Source: Chthoniobacterales bacterium | GTDB lineage: Bacteria > Verrucomicrobiota > Verrucomicrobiia > Chthoniobacterales > UBA6821 | Length of the DNA: 64,000 nucleotides | Assembly (NCBI GenBank): GCA_019747735.1 | Contig: JAIEQL010000001.1 | Span: 1-64,000 of the forward strand | Direction of reading: 5' to 3' | Notes under the pieces: generated by a model | The model's input: only the letters and a program-made list of their open reading frames with translations | What the model was told of the DNA's origin: nothing | The model's database searches: none | Program-made: the position numbers and the translations under genes | In this document: positions 43,385 through 52,965 of the stretch, piece by piece | Numbering within the stretch: the stretch's first letter is position 1 | Layout of the letters: each line of letters starts with the position of its first letter

Positions 43385-44532
43385 AGCCTCGTTCTCAGTT
43401 CCTGCTGTCTATTGTTACGCTAGCGCTAGTAATACTGGGCATTTGGCAGCAGCAAGCTGGTCACGTTTCCCCTCATTTTTTAATACCAGAGCTTTCTTTA
43501 TCAAAAAAAGAAGCCCCGTTCTACCGTGAAGAAATTCTTGATGCCGAGGAAAAATGCTCCATGGTTCATGAGGCCTCGATGGCAGAACTCCCTGATGGTA
43601 GCTTGATGGCAGCATGGTATGGGGGAAGTGGAGAGTTAGCATCAGATGTTGCCATTTATATTTCTTTGCAAAAAAAGGGATCTCCCTCTTGGAGCACTCC
43701 ACAAGCTATCATCACCCGAGAGAAAGCTGCTGCTGACTTGGCATGCTTTGTAAAAGGCCTTGGCAATGCACTCATTTTTGCAGAAACCGATGGCAGCGTT
43801 CATTTACTTTATGTGACGGTCTCTGCCGGCAAATGGTCAGGGAGCATGTTAAACCTGACGACTTCACATGACCGTGGCGTCACTTGGGAAAAAAGCCGAC
43901 GGCTTTGCCTAAGTCCTTTTTTTAATTTGAGTGAGCTTGTCAAAAACGCACCTACGCCCCTCAAGGCTGGTGGATGGGCTATCCCGGCCTATCAAGAGTT
44001 TTTAGGAAAATTTCCAGAACTTCTTTGGTTGTTGCCTGACAAGGAAGGAAAATTGCAAGCGACTAAAAGCCGTATCGCTGGAGGGTGTTCTTTTTTTCAG
44101 CCGACGATGACTCCTTTAAATGCTCAGCAATCCCTTGTTTGGTGTCGTGATTATCAGACAAGCGGAATGATCGCAATGGCTCAGAGTGAGGATGCAGGCC
44201 GTTCTTGGAGTCATCCTAGGCCCATCAGTTTGCCCAATCATGATTCTGGAATTGCGTCGCTTCGTTTGCAAAACGGATGGTTGCTCTTGGTCTTTAATGA
44301 TGGAACCACTTCTCATCGCAATATCCTACGACTTGCCTTATCGCGGGATGGAGGAGGGACGTGGAAGCGTATTTTTACTATTGCCCAAGCCTCTCAAGGA
44401 GAATTTTCCTATCCTTTTTTCTTGCAAACGCGCGATGGCAACATTCATCTGCTTTACACCTGGAAGCGCCAACAGATTCATGGCATCGTTTTTAACCTGC
44501 CAAAGGTGATGGAATGGGCGGGTGTTGAATAA
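43381..44532 (+). CDS. Exported sialidase-like (BNR/Asp-box) glycosidase
   Basis: The 383-residue protein starts with GTG, overlapping the gyrA stop (GTGA). A hydrophobic N-terminus (FLLSIVTLALVILGIW) is a signal peptide or membrane anchor. The beta-propeller signature Asp boxes are present: SHDRGVTW, SEDAGRSW and SRDGGGTW. The first-strand region VHEASMAELPDGSLMAAWYGGSGE and WCRDYQTSGM resemble the neuraminidase family of the sialidase superfamily. No sialic-acid catabolic genes are nearby. The substrate may differ from sialic acid. Confidence 0.82.
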   Translation: MKPRSQFLLSIVTLALVILGIWQQQAGHVSPHFLIPELSLSKKEAPFYREEILDAEEKCSMVHEASMAELPDGSLMAAWYGGSGELASDVAIYISLQKKGSPSWSTPQAIITREKAAADLACFVKGLGNALIFAETDGSVHLLYVTVSAGKWSGSMLNLTTSHDRGVTWEKSRRLCLSPFFNLSELVKNAPTPLKAGGWAIPAYQEFLGKFPELLWLLPDKEGKLQATKSRIAGGCSFFQPTMTPLNAQQSLVWCRDYQTSGMIAMAQSEDAGRSWSHPRPISLPNHDSGIASLRLQNGWLLLVFNDGTTSHRNILRLALSRDGGGTWKRIFTIAQASQGEFSYPFFLQTRDGNIHLLYTWKRQQIHGIVFNLPKVMEWAGVE

Positions 44533-44721
44533 CGTTAAGTTAAGAAGAATTTAAATCTAATAGTTTTCAAAAAAGTTTACTGATTCTAAATCGATGCTTT
44601 TTTAAATGCTGCGTAGCAGCGAAGCTGACTCAAACTCAAACTGAAGACTCAAACTTCTTTCGAAGTCTCTATTAAACTCCATTTTTTATTTCAATTTTCA
44701 TTTGTGTATTAATCGTCTTCC

Positions 44722-47700
44722 ATGAAACTCACCGACTTTTTTATTAAGCGCCCAGTCTTAGCGATCGTGGTCAACTTGATTATCCTTGTTGCGGGATATC
44801 AGTCGATTCGTTCGTTGAGTGTGCGGCAGTTTCCTCGTAGTGACATGCCTGTTATTACGATCACGACGACCTACATTGGGGCTAGTGCAGACCTTGTGCG
44901 TGGCTATGTCACCACCCCCATTGAACGAGCGATCGCCTCAGTTGATGGCATTGATTACATCAAGAGTTCCAGTGTGGAAGGAAGCAGTACGATCACGGTT
45001 AACCTCAAGCTCAATCAAAATCCCAACGCAACATTAACACAGCTTCAAACAAAGCTAGCGCAAACGCGTAATGATTTGCCTCCCGAAGCAGAATCTCCCG
45101 TCATTGTTTTAGAGAATACTGATGATCGACAAGCGGCCATGTACCTGAGCTTTTCGTCAACTTCTTTGGACCAAAACAAAATGACCGATTTTCTTACCAG
45201 GGTCATTCAACCGATGTTGACGACGGTGCCAGGGATTCAGCGGGCCGATATTCTAGGGGCGCGTGTTTTTGCCATGCGCATTTGGTTAAAGCCTGATCGG
45301 CTTGCAGCCTTGAGAATATCAGCTACAGAGGTTTGTGATGCTCTGCGCGCCAACAATTATAATGCTGCGTTAGGTAAAACCAAAGGAGCCATGACTTGCT
45401 TAAACCTCACGGCCAATACCAATCTGACCACTGCTGAGGAATTCAAACAACTTGTGATCAAGCAAAAAGGCAACATTCTGGTTCACTTACAAGATGTCGC
45501 TGATGTCGAATTAGGCGCGGAAGATTACGACTCCGATGTCCGTTTTGATGGCAAGAGTGCCAATTTTATTGGGATTTGGTGTCTACCCACCGCTAATGTC
45601 CTGGAAGTGCTGCAGCAAGTCCGTAAAGAAATTCCTAAACTTCGCCAATTCTTGCCTGCAGGAGTCAAACTCGATCTTTGCTACGATTCCTCGCGCTATA
45701 TCCAAGATGCTATTCATGAAGTGACACACACTTTGCTCGAAACACTCGGCATTGTGGTTCTGGTGATTTTTCTTTTTCTGGGGTCACTACGCTCGATGCT
45801 CATTCCTTTGATTGCCATTCCGGTTTCTCTCATTGGAGCCGCTTTAATAATGATGGTAGCTGGGTTTAGTATCAATTTACTGACGCTCTTAGCCATTGTC
45901 TTAGCTGTCGGTCTTGTTGTGGATGATGCCATTGTCATTGTCGAAAATGTGGAGCGTCATCTTCAACATGGGCTTTCACCTCTCCATGCCGCTGTAAAAG
46001 GAGCTCGCGAGCTTGTGGGCCCCATTATTGCCATGACCATCACGCTGGCAGCGGTCTATACCCCGCTTGGGATTCAAGGTGGATTAACCGGAGCGCTCTT
46101 TCGCGAGTTTGCGTTTACGCTTGCTGGAGCTGTCTTTATCTCTGGCGTGGTTGCCTTAACCCTTTCTCCGATGATGTCTTCTCGCCTTTTGCGTAAAGAC
46201 GATCAACAAAAAGGATATGCCGCTTGGGTCCATCATCGCTTTGCGCAAATACAATTTTTTTACGAACGTCTTCTTGCCAAGCTACTCAATTACCGCGCTG
46301 CTATTCTTGCCATGGCTCTTTGTTGGATGGCACTGTTGCCCTTCCTTTATTTCTTTTCTCCCAAAGAACTTGCTCCTTTAGAAGACCAAGGTTTTCTCCC
46401 TTGTTTTATCCAGGCTTCTCCTAATGCGACACTAGATCAAGTTACACTCTACATGAAATCAGTCAGTGATGTCCTTGGGAGCATTCCAGAGACCGATCAT
46501 TTTTTTCAATATATTACTTTTACTCCTCAAGTAGGTTTTGCTGGCATCATCACTAAGCCATGGAATCAGCGAAAGCGGACAACTCAACAAATTTCTGAAG
46601 AACTCGCTGAAAAAACAGCCGCTATTCCTGGTCTGCTCGTAGCTCCCTTTCCTGTGGCTCCCTTGCCTGGATCTGATTTCCTTCCTGTTGACTTTGTCAT
46701 TTCTTCGACTGCAGAACCGCGTCATTTTTTAGAGGATACTCAACAACTCATTGCAGCAGCCTATCAGAGTGGGCTCTTTACTTATGTCGATGATGATTTG
46801 AAATATGATCAACCGCAGCTGGAAGTTTCTTTTGATCGCAATAAAGTTTCTGCACTCGGTCTTGATCTTCAAAAAGTCGGGGCAGATCTAGGTGCGCTTT
46901 TTAGCGGCAATTATGTCAATCGTTTTACGGTTCAGGGTCTCAGCTACAAAGTCATTCCGCAGATCAAGCGTGAAGATAGACTCAATCCTGATCAGTTGAA
47001 AAAAATTTATGTGGCAGGTCCTAAAGTCGTCCCTATTTCTACTCCTGATGCAAAGCCCGAGGAGCAGCTCATCCAACTTTCGGCCTTTGCTACCTTTAAA
47101 CAAAGTGTGCAGCCACGACAGCTGCAACGTTTTCAACAACTCAACTCAGTGACCATTTCTGGAGTATTGGCTCCTAATGTGACATTGGATCAAGCTTTGA
47201 AGATGCTTGAAAAGAAGACGGCTGAGATTTTTCCCTCCGATTATAAAATCGACTACGAAGGGGAATCTCGCCAGCTACGAAGAGAAGGAAATAGTCTGCT
47301 CAAAACATTAGCGCTTTCGCTCCTTTTTATTTTTCTTGTCATTTCTGCGCAGTTTGAAAGTTTTCGAGATCCCTGCATTGTCCTTTTTGGTTCAGTCCCC
47401 TTGGCCCTTTCTGGAGCGCTCCTCTTTACGTTTTTTGGACTCACCACCATCAATATTTATAGTCAAATCGGGCTTATCACTCTTGTTGGTCTTGTTGCCA
47501 AAAATGGTATTTTGATCGTGCAATTTGCCAATCATCTCCAGATGGAAGGGGCAAGCCAATGGGATGCTATCATCAAAGCTGCTAGCACCCGGCTTCGCCC
47601 TGTCTTGATGACTTCAGTAGCCACCGTTGCAGGACATTTTCCACTCATCCTTGCCAGAGGTCCTGGGGCTGGGGCTCGCAATAGCATTGGCATAATCCTT

Positions 47701-47841
47701 GTTACTGGAATGATGATAGGCACCTTTTTCACCCTCTTTGTACTGCCTTCTATTTACTTGTTGCTTTCCAAAAAGAAAGTTCTCACTGACAAGCACTACC
47801 TTCATGGTGGGGCATTGGAACAGGCCCTAGTGTTGGAGTAA
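44722..47841 (+). CDS. RND-family multidrug-type efflux pump (AcrB/MdtB-like inner-membrane subunit)
   Basis: The 1039-residue protein has twelve transmembrane helices and two large periplasmic loops. Helix 4 has the proton-relay aspartates in AVGLVVDDAIVIVENVER, and FLGSLRSMLIPLIAIPVSLIG starts the family pattern in helices 2 and 3. The porter-domain start (MKLTDFFIKRPVLAIVVNLIILVAG) is typical of HAE1-type pumps. It would export hydrophobic compounds with an adaptor and outer-membrane channel, but neither is adjacent. The last 59 bp overlap the convergent bioB gene. The ATG follows TAATCGTCTTCC. Confidence 0.93.
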   Translation: MKLTDFFIKRPVLAIVVNLIILVAGYQSIRSLSVRQFPRSDMPVITITTTYIGASADLVRGYVTTPIERAIASVDGIDYIKSSSVEGSSTITVNLKLNQNPNATLTQLQTKLAQTRNDLPPEAESPVIVLENTDDRQAAMYLSFSSTSLDQNKMTDFLTRVIQPMLTTVPGIQRADILGARVFAMRIWLKPDRLAALRISATEVCDALRANNYNAALGKTKGAMTCLNLTANTNLTTAEEFKQLVIKQKGNILVHLQDVADVELGAEDYDSDVRFDGKSANFIGIWCLPTANVLEVLQQVRKEIPKLRQFLPAGVKLDLCYDSSRYIQDAIHEVTHTLLETLGIVVLVIFLFLGSLRSMLIPLIAIPVSLIGAALIMMVAGFSINLLTLLAIVLAVGLVVDDAIVIVENVERHLQHGLSPLHAAVKGARELVGPIIAMTITLAAVYTPLGIQGGLTGALFREFAFTLAGAVFISGVVALTLSPMMSSRLLRKDDQQKGYAAWVHHRFAQIQFFYERLLAKLLNYRAAILAMALCWMALLPFLYFFSPKELAPLEDQGFLPCFIQASPNATLDQVTLYMKSVSDVLGSIPETDHFFQYITFTPQVGFAGIITKPWNQRKRTTQQISEELAEKTAAIPGLLVAPFPVAPLPGSDFLPVDFVISSTAEPRHFLEDTQQLIAAAYQSGLFTYVDDDLKYDQPQLEVSFDRNKVSALGLDLQKVGADLGALFSGNYVNRFTVQGLSYKVIPQIKREDRLNPDQLKKIYVAGPKVVPISTPDAKPEEQLIQLSAFATFKQSVQPRQLQRFQQLNSVTISGVLAPNVTLDQALKMLEKKTAEIFPSDYKIDYEGESRQLRREGNSLLKTLALSLLFIFLVISAQFESFRDPCIVLFGSVPLALSGALLFTFFGLTTINIYSQIGLITLVGLVAKNGILIVQFANHLQMEGASQWDAIIKAASTRLRPVLMTSVATVAGHFPLILARGPGAGARNSIGIILVTGMMIGTFFTLFVLPSIYLLLSKKKVLTDKHYLHGGALEQALVLE

Positions 47842-48763
47842 GATGAAGCTTCTCAAGAAGTGCTAAGTCGTTATTTGCCTCAGGATTTGATGCTGTCAGG
47901 AGTTTATCTCCATAAAAAATGGAGTTAGCTCCCGCAAAAAAACAGAGAGCTTGACCTTCAGCACTGAGGTGCGTGCGACCTGCAGAAAGCCTCACACGGG
48001 CTTTTGGAAGAGCGATACGTGTTGCTGCCACCAATTTAACAAGCTCAAAAATATCAATAGGAGGTTGGCCTTCTAAGGGAGTCCCAGGCATGGCCATCAA
48101 ACAATTGATTGGCACACTAGTTGGGGCAGGATCAAGGTTACAGAGTACTTCCAATAAACGCAGACGATCTGTTTCACTTTCGCCCATGCCAATAATGCCA
48201 CCACAACAGACGGACATTCCAGCGCGTTGCACTGCTGCAATCGTATTGAGTCTATCCTCATAGGTATGCGTCGTAACAATTTTGGAATAATATTCTGGAG
48301 AGGTATCGAGATTGTGATTATAGGCCGTAACACCAGCCTCTTTGAGCTGATGTGCCTCCTCCTCGCCGAGATGTCCTAATGTTACGCATACTTCCATTCC
48401 CAGCTGACTGACAGCACGAATTGTTTTTAGCATCTCTTGAAATTTAGCATCTGCTGTACGAACGCCTTTCCAAGCGGCTCCCATACAGAAACGCGTGCTT
48501 CCATTTTTTTTAGCAGCTTCTGCCAGCGGAAGTATTTCATCACACGTCATTAATTTTTCGGCTTTTACTCCGGTTTTATAATGAGCACTTTGGGCACAAT
48601 AAGAACAATTCTCACTGCAGCCTCCTGTTTTTACGCTCAGAAGGGTACAAAGTTGTACATCGTTATTTTTCCAATGCTCTTGGTGAACAGCATTCGAACG
48701 TTTGATGAGATCAAAAAAAGGTGTGTGATAAATCGTTTCAAGAGCAGCTAGAGAAAAGGACAT
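47783..48763 (-). CDS. bioB: Biotin synthase
   Basis: Radical-SAM enzyme inserting sulfur into dethiobiotin. The 326-residue protein has the SAM-cluster motif CSENCSYCAQSAHY (CxxxCxxC). NHNLDTSPEYY, GIIGMGESETDRL and VRLSAGRTHLSAEGQALCFFAGANSIFYG, with the Arg of the 2Fe-2S cluster, are also present. The start is ATG 48763. No bioF/A/D genes are nearby. Its last 59 bp are within the 3' end of the RND gene on the opposite strand, so both C-termini share the same DNA. Confidence 0.95.
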   Translation of the reverse strand: MSFSLAALETIYHTPFFDLIKRSNAVHQEHWKNNDVQLCTLLSVKTGGCSENCSYCAQSAHYKTGVKAEKLMTCDEILPLAEAAKKNGSTRFCMGAAWKGVRTADAKFQEMLKTIRAVSQLGMEVCVTLGHLGEEEAHQLKEAGVTAYNHNLDTSPEYYSKIVTTHTYEDRLNTIAAVQRAGMSVCCGGIIGMGESETDRLRLLEVLCNLDPAPTSVPINCLMAMPGTPLEGQPPIDIFELVKLVAATRIALPKARVRLSAGRTHLSAEGQALCFFAGANSIFYGDKLLTASNPEANNDLALLEKLHLTPTLGPVPMPHHEGSACQ

Positions 48764-49045
48764 AAAAAAATGAGATATTATTGCCCAAGCGACGAACAGG
48801 CGAGGTGGGCTGAAATTTTAGCAATAGTGATTCTACTCTTTAGATTCATGATAGAAAAATTATTTTTGTTTTTTGTAATCACCTAGCCTTGTTTACCTTT
48901 TTTCTGCACACAAACCTCCTCCATGCCTTGCAGTTCTGCAAGGAGGGTAGATTGCTCGGGGTATTTGACCTCAAAGAGAATCAATAGTTATTTTAAGTAA
49001 AGTATACTTTGCTTAAAGTTGAGCTTTTAGCTTCTTTTTTATTTT

Positions 49046-49588
49046 TTAAACGATCTCTCTATGCTTCCTAGCCGCGACAGCCTCTGCTAACCAGAGGATA
49101 TCACCCGCCATCAGATCAATGCGCTCTTGAACCCCCGAATCAGTGATTTGATCATTTTCAAATTGATCGCTCGTGGCATAGACATGACGTGGGAGCACAT
49201 GACAATGAAAGTCGAGCATCAGGCTTCCAGCTAAGGGGATGAGAGCCATGTAGCTTCCCTTGCCACCAGCTGCGCAGAGCATTCCCACTGGCTTGCGTTG
49301 CCATGCTTTTCCAGTATGTTCGATAAAATTTTTTGTAATGGCATTAGTACCATAATTGTAAATAGGCATGGCAATCAGAATTCCTGACGCTTTTTCTACA
49401 AGCGCTTTAGCCTTCATCGAAGAGGGATGATCATAGCTTGCATGCCCATCACAAAGAGGTAAATCGACCGTACGCAAGTCGAGAAAATCAACAGGAGCAT
49501 GAAGATTGTGAAGTGATTGCTGTGCTGCTTTAGCAAGCAAACGCGAGCGGCTTTCAGGGTGATGGCTGCAGGAAATAACGAGGATCAT
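49046..49588 (-). CDS. NAD(P)H-dependent FMN reductase-like flavoprotein
   Basis: The 180-residue flavodoxin-like protein has the FMN phosphate loop SCSHHPESRSRLLA at the start. The isoalloxazine-binding segment MPIYNYGTNAITKNFIEH and the later GKGSYMALIPLAGSLM are typical of the NADPH-dependent FMN reductase family. Electron-acceptor substrate (FMN, quinone, chromate) cannot be told. It stands alone; the gap 48764-49045 on its downstream side, toward bioB, has only a weak stem CCTTGCAG/CTGCAAGG. Confidence 0.85.
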   Translation of the reverse strand: MILVISCSHHPESRSRLLAKAAQQSLHNLHAPVDFLDLRTVDLPLCDGHASYDHPSSMKAKALVEKASGILIAMPIYNYGTNAITKNFIEHTGKAWQRKPVGMLCAAGGKGSYMALIPLAGSLMLDFHCHVLPRHVYATSDQFENDQITDSGVQERIDLMAGDILWLAEAVAARKHREIV

Positions 49589-49596
49589 AAATAAGG

Positions 49597-49612
49597 TTAC
49601 AGGTTACAGGTG
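49597..49612. repeat. Heptanucleotide repeat (GGTTACA)
   Basis: AGGTTACAGGTTACAGG contains GGTTACA in tandem; the same word recurs at 59430-59456 and inverted at 59505-59516. It lies just upstream of the flavin-reductase start. Confidence 0.6.
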
Positions 49613-49725
49613 GCAAAATGAGGGGCAAAAATTATAAATAATTAACAATGATACCTTCTTCAAAATTGGTGGGTTATATTAGATTTCCGAAAGCCTTGTT
49701 TTGGCCTGAAATCTGTTATCCTGCT

Positions 49726-50040
49726 TCATTGCTTCATCCCTGCGGCATGCTTCATCTCTTTCACAGTATGGGGAATGACTGGCATCGTGGTGTAAGGATT
49801 AATATTTTGTTGTGCTGGTGAGCTAGGATCAAAGAGCTCTTTGATTAATTGATCTTCCGTTTCACCATCGACGGGCTGAGTGGTCGCAGCAACTCCTCCC
49901 AAGGTCCTTCCCTGTGCATTGTAGGGAGGAAAAGAGGATGCATCTCGCTTTTGTTGATTGTTAGAACAGGAGCAAAATACTCCAAGAATCAGCGGTGCGA
50001 TAAAGAATGCGTTACCGAAGATATTTTTCCCGCTGATCAT
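49726..50040 (-). CDS. Small exported protein/possible lipoprotein, related to the N-terminal segment of the porin at 52966
   Basis: The 104-residue protein has an N-terminal hydrophobic stretch (NAFFIAPLILGVFCSC) with a non-canonical lipobox-like C-S-C. The rest, EDQLIKELFDPSSPAQQNIN followed by PYTTMPVIPHTVKEMKHAA, aligns with HELIGDLFDPNSFSQKNIN plus PNFTMPIMPHTVKELKYAS of the OprB-like porin, residues about 64-102. It ends just after this segment. It could be a truncated duplicate or a separately used periplasmic segment. It overlaps the 3' end of the CvpA gene by 29 bp. Confidence 0.6.
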   Translation of the reverse strand: MISGKNIFGNAFFIAPLILGVFCSCSNNQQKRDASSFPPYNAQGRTLGGVAATTQPVDGETEDQLIKELFDPSSPAQQNINPYTTMPVIPHTVKEMKHAAGMKQ

Positions 50041-50884
50041 TTTTTTGTTTTTTTGAAGACCCTTGTAATGTCCCTAAGAAGTTAAACGATTTTAGTTCGC
50101 TGTAAAATTGAGGGTCCTGAAGGAGGATTTGAATGTTTTTATTTTGCAAGAGGGGCAAAATGTTTCCTGAGCGCATGGCTTCTTGACAAGCCGGATCTCG
50201 AAGAACACGGGTCACAGAAGGAAGTGCTAATATTTTTTGAGTGCTTGGTTCCTCAATAAAACGACGTAACGCTTCAGGATCTTTTAAAAGTCGCATGCTC
50301 TCTTGAGTTGTCTCATAAAAATGAACAGAAAGAGGATCCCATTGTGTGAGCCATGCTCCTGTGGACCCCATTTCCAGGGATCTTTTTAATTTCACAAGAG
50401 TGCATCCTAGTCGATCACTCGAAGGAGAAAGCCCCTGTCGTTGAGCTTTTAAAAGCCGCATCTCTCCAAGGATTCCAGCACTTCTAATCAGAGAAATGCC
50501 ACCCCAGAGAAACAAAAGACCAAGAAGCAATCCACAGAAAGCCCCTCCAAGACCTAAAATCCAGCGAACCAAGCCATCATAATGTTCTGTTTTTTTAAAA
50601 AATAACGCTGCAAGCAAAAGGATAAGATAGTAAACGACCACCCCAATGATCACTGCTAACATAACGGATAGAAGAGAGGAAGGAGTACTCACAAAGAGGA
50701 GCAAAAAAGTATTGCTCATTGTCACCACCACCGTTCCGATTAACCAGGCAGCAACGAGAGCCGCCAACTTCATTACGCCTCGAATCAATCCTAACTTCCA
50801 ACCGTGTCTTATTTCAAAAAGAAGCCACCCACACCCAATAAGGAGCATCAGTTGTTGCCAGAAGAGTGAAGGGGCGGTGGACAT
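50012..50884 (-). CDS. CvpA-family membrane protein
   Basis: The 290-residue protein has four or five N-terminal transmembrane helices, with HGWKLGLIRGVMKLAALVAAWLIG as the family's first-helix motif (GxxrGl.k). A soluble C-terminal half of about 160 residues follows, with RRFIEEPSTQKILALPSVTR and ILLQDPQFYSEL. CvpA proteins are linked to colicin V production, purine genes and envelope stress; the molecular role is unknown. It precedes and overlaps the small exported protein gene; the RNase G gene is 103 bp upstream. Confidence 0.75.
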   Translation of the reverse strand: MSTAPSLFWQQLMLLIGCGWLLFEIRHGWKLGLIRGVMKLAALVAAWLIGTVVVTMSNTFLLLFVSTPSSLLSVMLAVIIGVVVYYLILLLAALFFKKTEHYDGLVRWILGLGGAFCGLLLGLLFLWGGISLIRSAGILGEMRLLKAQRQGLSPSSDRLGCTLVKLKRSLEMGSTGAWLTQWDPLSVHFYETTQESMRLLKDPEALRRFIEEPSTQKILALPSVTRVLRDPACQEAMRSGNILPLLQNKNIQILLQDPQFYSELKSFNFLGTLQGSSKKQKNDQREKYLR

Positions 50885-50987
50885 GGGAAAAATTTTGTAT
50901 GTAACAAATTCTTTTTTAAGAGGTCGCCTTTGATGCTAGGAAAGAATTGGGTGTAGAGACCCTTTTACCCTATAGCCTACATCCTTT

Positions 50988-52577
50988 TTAGACCGCCAGC
51001 TCCTTCTGCGTTTTGGCATCCGCAATAATAAATTTTTCCCAATGCAACGCCGGATCAGCGCGAAAAGTCAAACAAGCACCATAGCGACGCTGAATATCAG
51101 CTAGAAGCTCATCGTCTTCGGTTCTCAACCGATTCAAAAGCTCTGGATGAACAGTGACTTTAAATTCGTGAATCTCATCCTGATGGCGTTTTAAGAGTGT
51201 GTGCAAAGCCCGTTGTAGCTCAACGCTCATGGTCATAATACTTTTGAGAATTCCTTTTCCACCACAATAAGTACAATGGGTATAATGGGAGCTGGAAATG
51301 CTTTCCTGAGCGCGTTGACGCGTCATTTCCATGAGACCCAGTGAAGAGATAGGTAAAACATGAGTTCGGGCCTTGTCTCGTTTTAAGCGATCTCTCATGC
51401 GGTGATAAACAGCCTGCTGATCTTTGCGAGATTGCATATCAATAAAATCGCAAACAATGAGCCCCCCAATGTTACGAAGCCGGAGTTGGCGGGCTATTTC
51501 ATCAACGGCTTCCAAGTTGGTTTGAAGAAGCGTTTTTTCCATATCCTTGTTCCCTTTATTGCGACCAGTATTGACATCAACCGTGATCATAGCCTCAGTT
51601 TCATCGATCACTAAATATCCACCACAAGGAAGCCACACCTGTCGTAGAAAGGCTTTGTCAATTTGCTCTTGGACCTGGAAGTGATCAAAAATGGGTTTGG
51701 GACCGCTATAATGATGGATTAATTTGCGGGCACGCTTGGAAATAGGAGTTACCAACTCTTTCATCCGCTCCGCTTCTTTCAAATCATCGATATAGACTTC
51801 ATCAACGGTATCAGTCAGAAAATCGCGGACAGTACGAGCGACTAAGTCAGGCTCTAACATGAGCGTGCTAGCAGCAGGTTTGGTGTTCATTCCCTCTTCG
51901 ATACAACGCCATTGATCGAGTAAAAAATGAAGGTCTCTGACGAAAAAGCGAGCTCGTTGTCCCTCTCCTGCCGTACGAATGATGACTCCCATTCCTTCCG
52001 GGATAGAAAGATTGGTTAAAATTTTGCGCAGGCGTAGTCGCTCTTTAGTCTCTTCTATTTTGCGCGAAATACCACTTTGATCACTAAAGGGCATGAGGAC
52101 CATATAACGCCCTGCAAGACTAATATTGGTCGTCACACGAGGGCCTTTAGTTCCAATAGGACCTTTGGTCACTTGTACCATTACTTCCGATCCCACTGGA
52201 TAAATAGAAGGGATTTCTTTAGCAGTTATTTTGGCTTTTTTGGAAGAGGAGGAAGCATTCGAAGAGCGATGAACGGCTTCAATACCGCTATCTAAGGCTG
52301 CTGGAACGGCATCCCAAAAATGTAAGAAGGCATTTTTTTCAAACCCAATGTCAACAAACATCGCTTTCAATCCATGTTCAATGTTGCGGACTTTTCCTTT
52401 AAAGATTCCTCCTACAATATTGCGATCGCTTTCTCGCTCGAGGGAATATTCTTCCAACTGGCCACCTTCTAATAAGGCAACCCTTTTTTCCAATTTTTCT
52501 GAGCTAATGATTAACTGAATTTTGGAATCATTTTTTTTAATTCCTAAGATTCGCTTGACGGTATCGATGATTTTCAA
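50988..52577 (-). CDS. rng: Ribonuclease G/E
   Basis: Endoribonuclease of rRNA and mRNA processing. The 529-residue protein has an S1-like domain split by a Ser-rich insert (NIVGGIFKGKVRNI, then the insert with SNASSSSKK at about 105-113). The catalytic Asp pair is in AMITVDVNTGRN and VCDFIDMQ, and a zinc-link CTYC in CTYCGGKG. There is no long RNase E tail, so RNase G-like. The start is TTG 52577 (TTGAAAATC), as no ATG is near. Residues before the S1 region are short. It is first of a minus-strand series with CvpA. Confidence 0.93.
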   Translation of the reverse strand: MKIIDTVKRILGIKKNDSKIQLIISSEKLEKRVALLEGGQLEEYSLERESDRNIVGGIFKGKVRNIEHGLKAMFVDIGFEKNAFLHFWDAVPAALDSGIEAVHRSSNASSSSKKAKITAKEIPSIYPVGSEVMVQVTKGPIGTKGPRVTTNISLAGRYMVLMPFSDQSGISRKIEETKERLRLRKILTNLSIPEGMGVIIRTAGEGQRARFFVRDLHFLLDQWRCIEEGMNTKPAASTLMLEPDLVARTVRDFLTDTVDEVYIDDLKEAERMKELVTPISKRARKLIHHYSGPKPIFDHFQVQEQIDKAFLRQVWLPCGGYLVIDETEAMITVDVNTGRNKGNKDMEKTLLQTNLEAVDEIARQLRLRNIGGLIVCDFIDMQSRKDQQAVYHRMRDRLKRDKARTHVLPISSLGLMEMTRQRAQESISSSHYTHCTYCGGKGILKSIMTMSVELQRALHTLLKRHQDEIHEFKVTVHPELLNRLRTEDDELLADIQRRYGACLTFRADPALHWEKFIIADAKTQKELAV

Positions 52578-52965
52578 AGTAGTAGTGATCGCACGATGGC
52601 GATGATTGAAAGTGAAAAGGAAAGAAGGCCCATGCTTTGACCTTGCTTACACAGCGGAAAGCGCAAGAAGAAAGAAGTGAAAGCGTTGGGTTCATAAATT
52701 TTTTGCAAACAAGGGCGCTATCCTACGCATCGTTGTTCTCAATGAGAATCCTAAAATTACGAAGATGATAGGCTCGAGCAATAACTCTACTTTCTAGGGG
52801 GAGAAGTTTTTTTCTTGACAGGTTCTAAAATTCATGAGCTAGAACAAGCTCATTTTAAGCAAGTTGGTTCTTGACGCTCCCGTCACAGTTCTTTAGGAGA
52901 AACACTGTTTATTGAAAGTAGACAGTCATTGTTAGTTAGTATTAACCTTTTACCTTGCTATCTCT

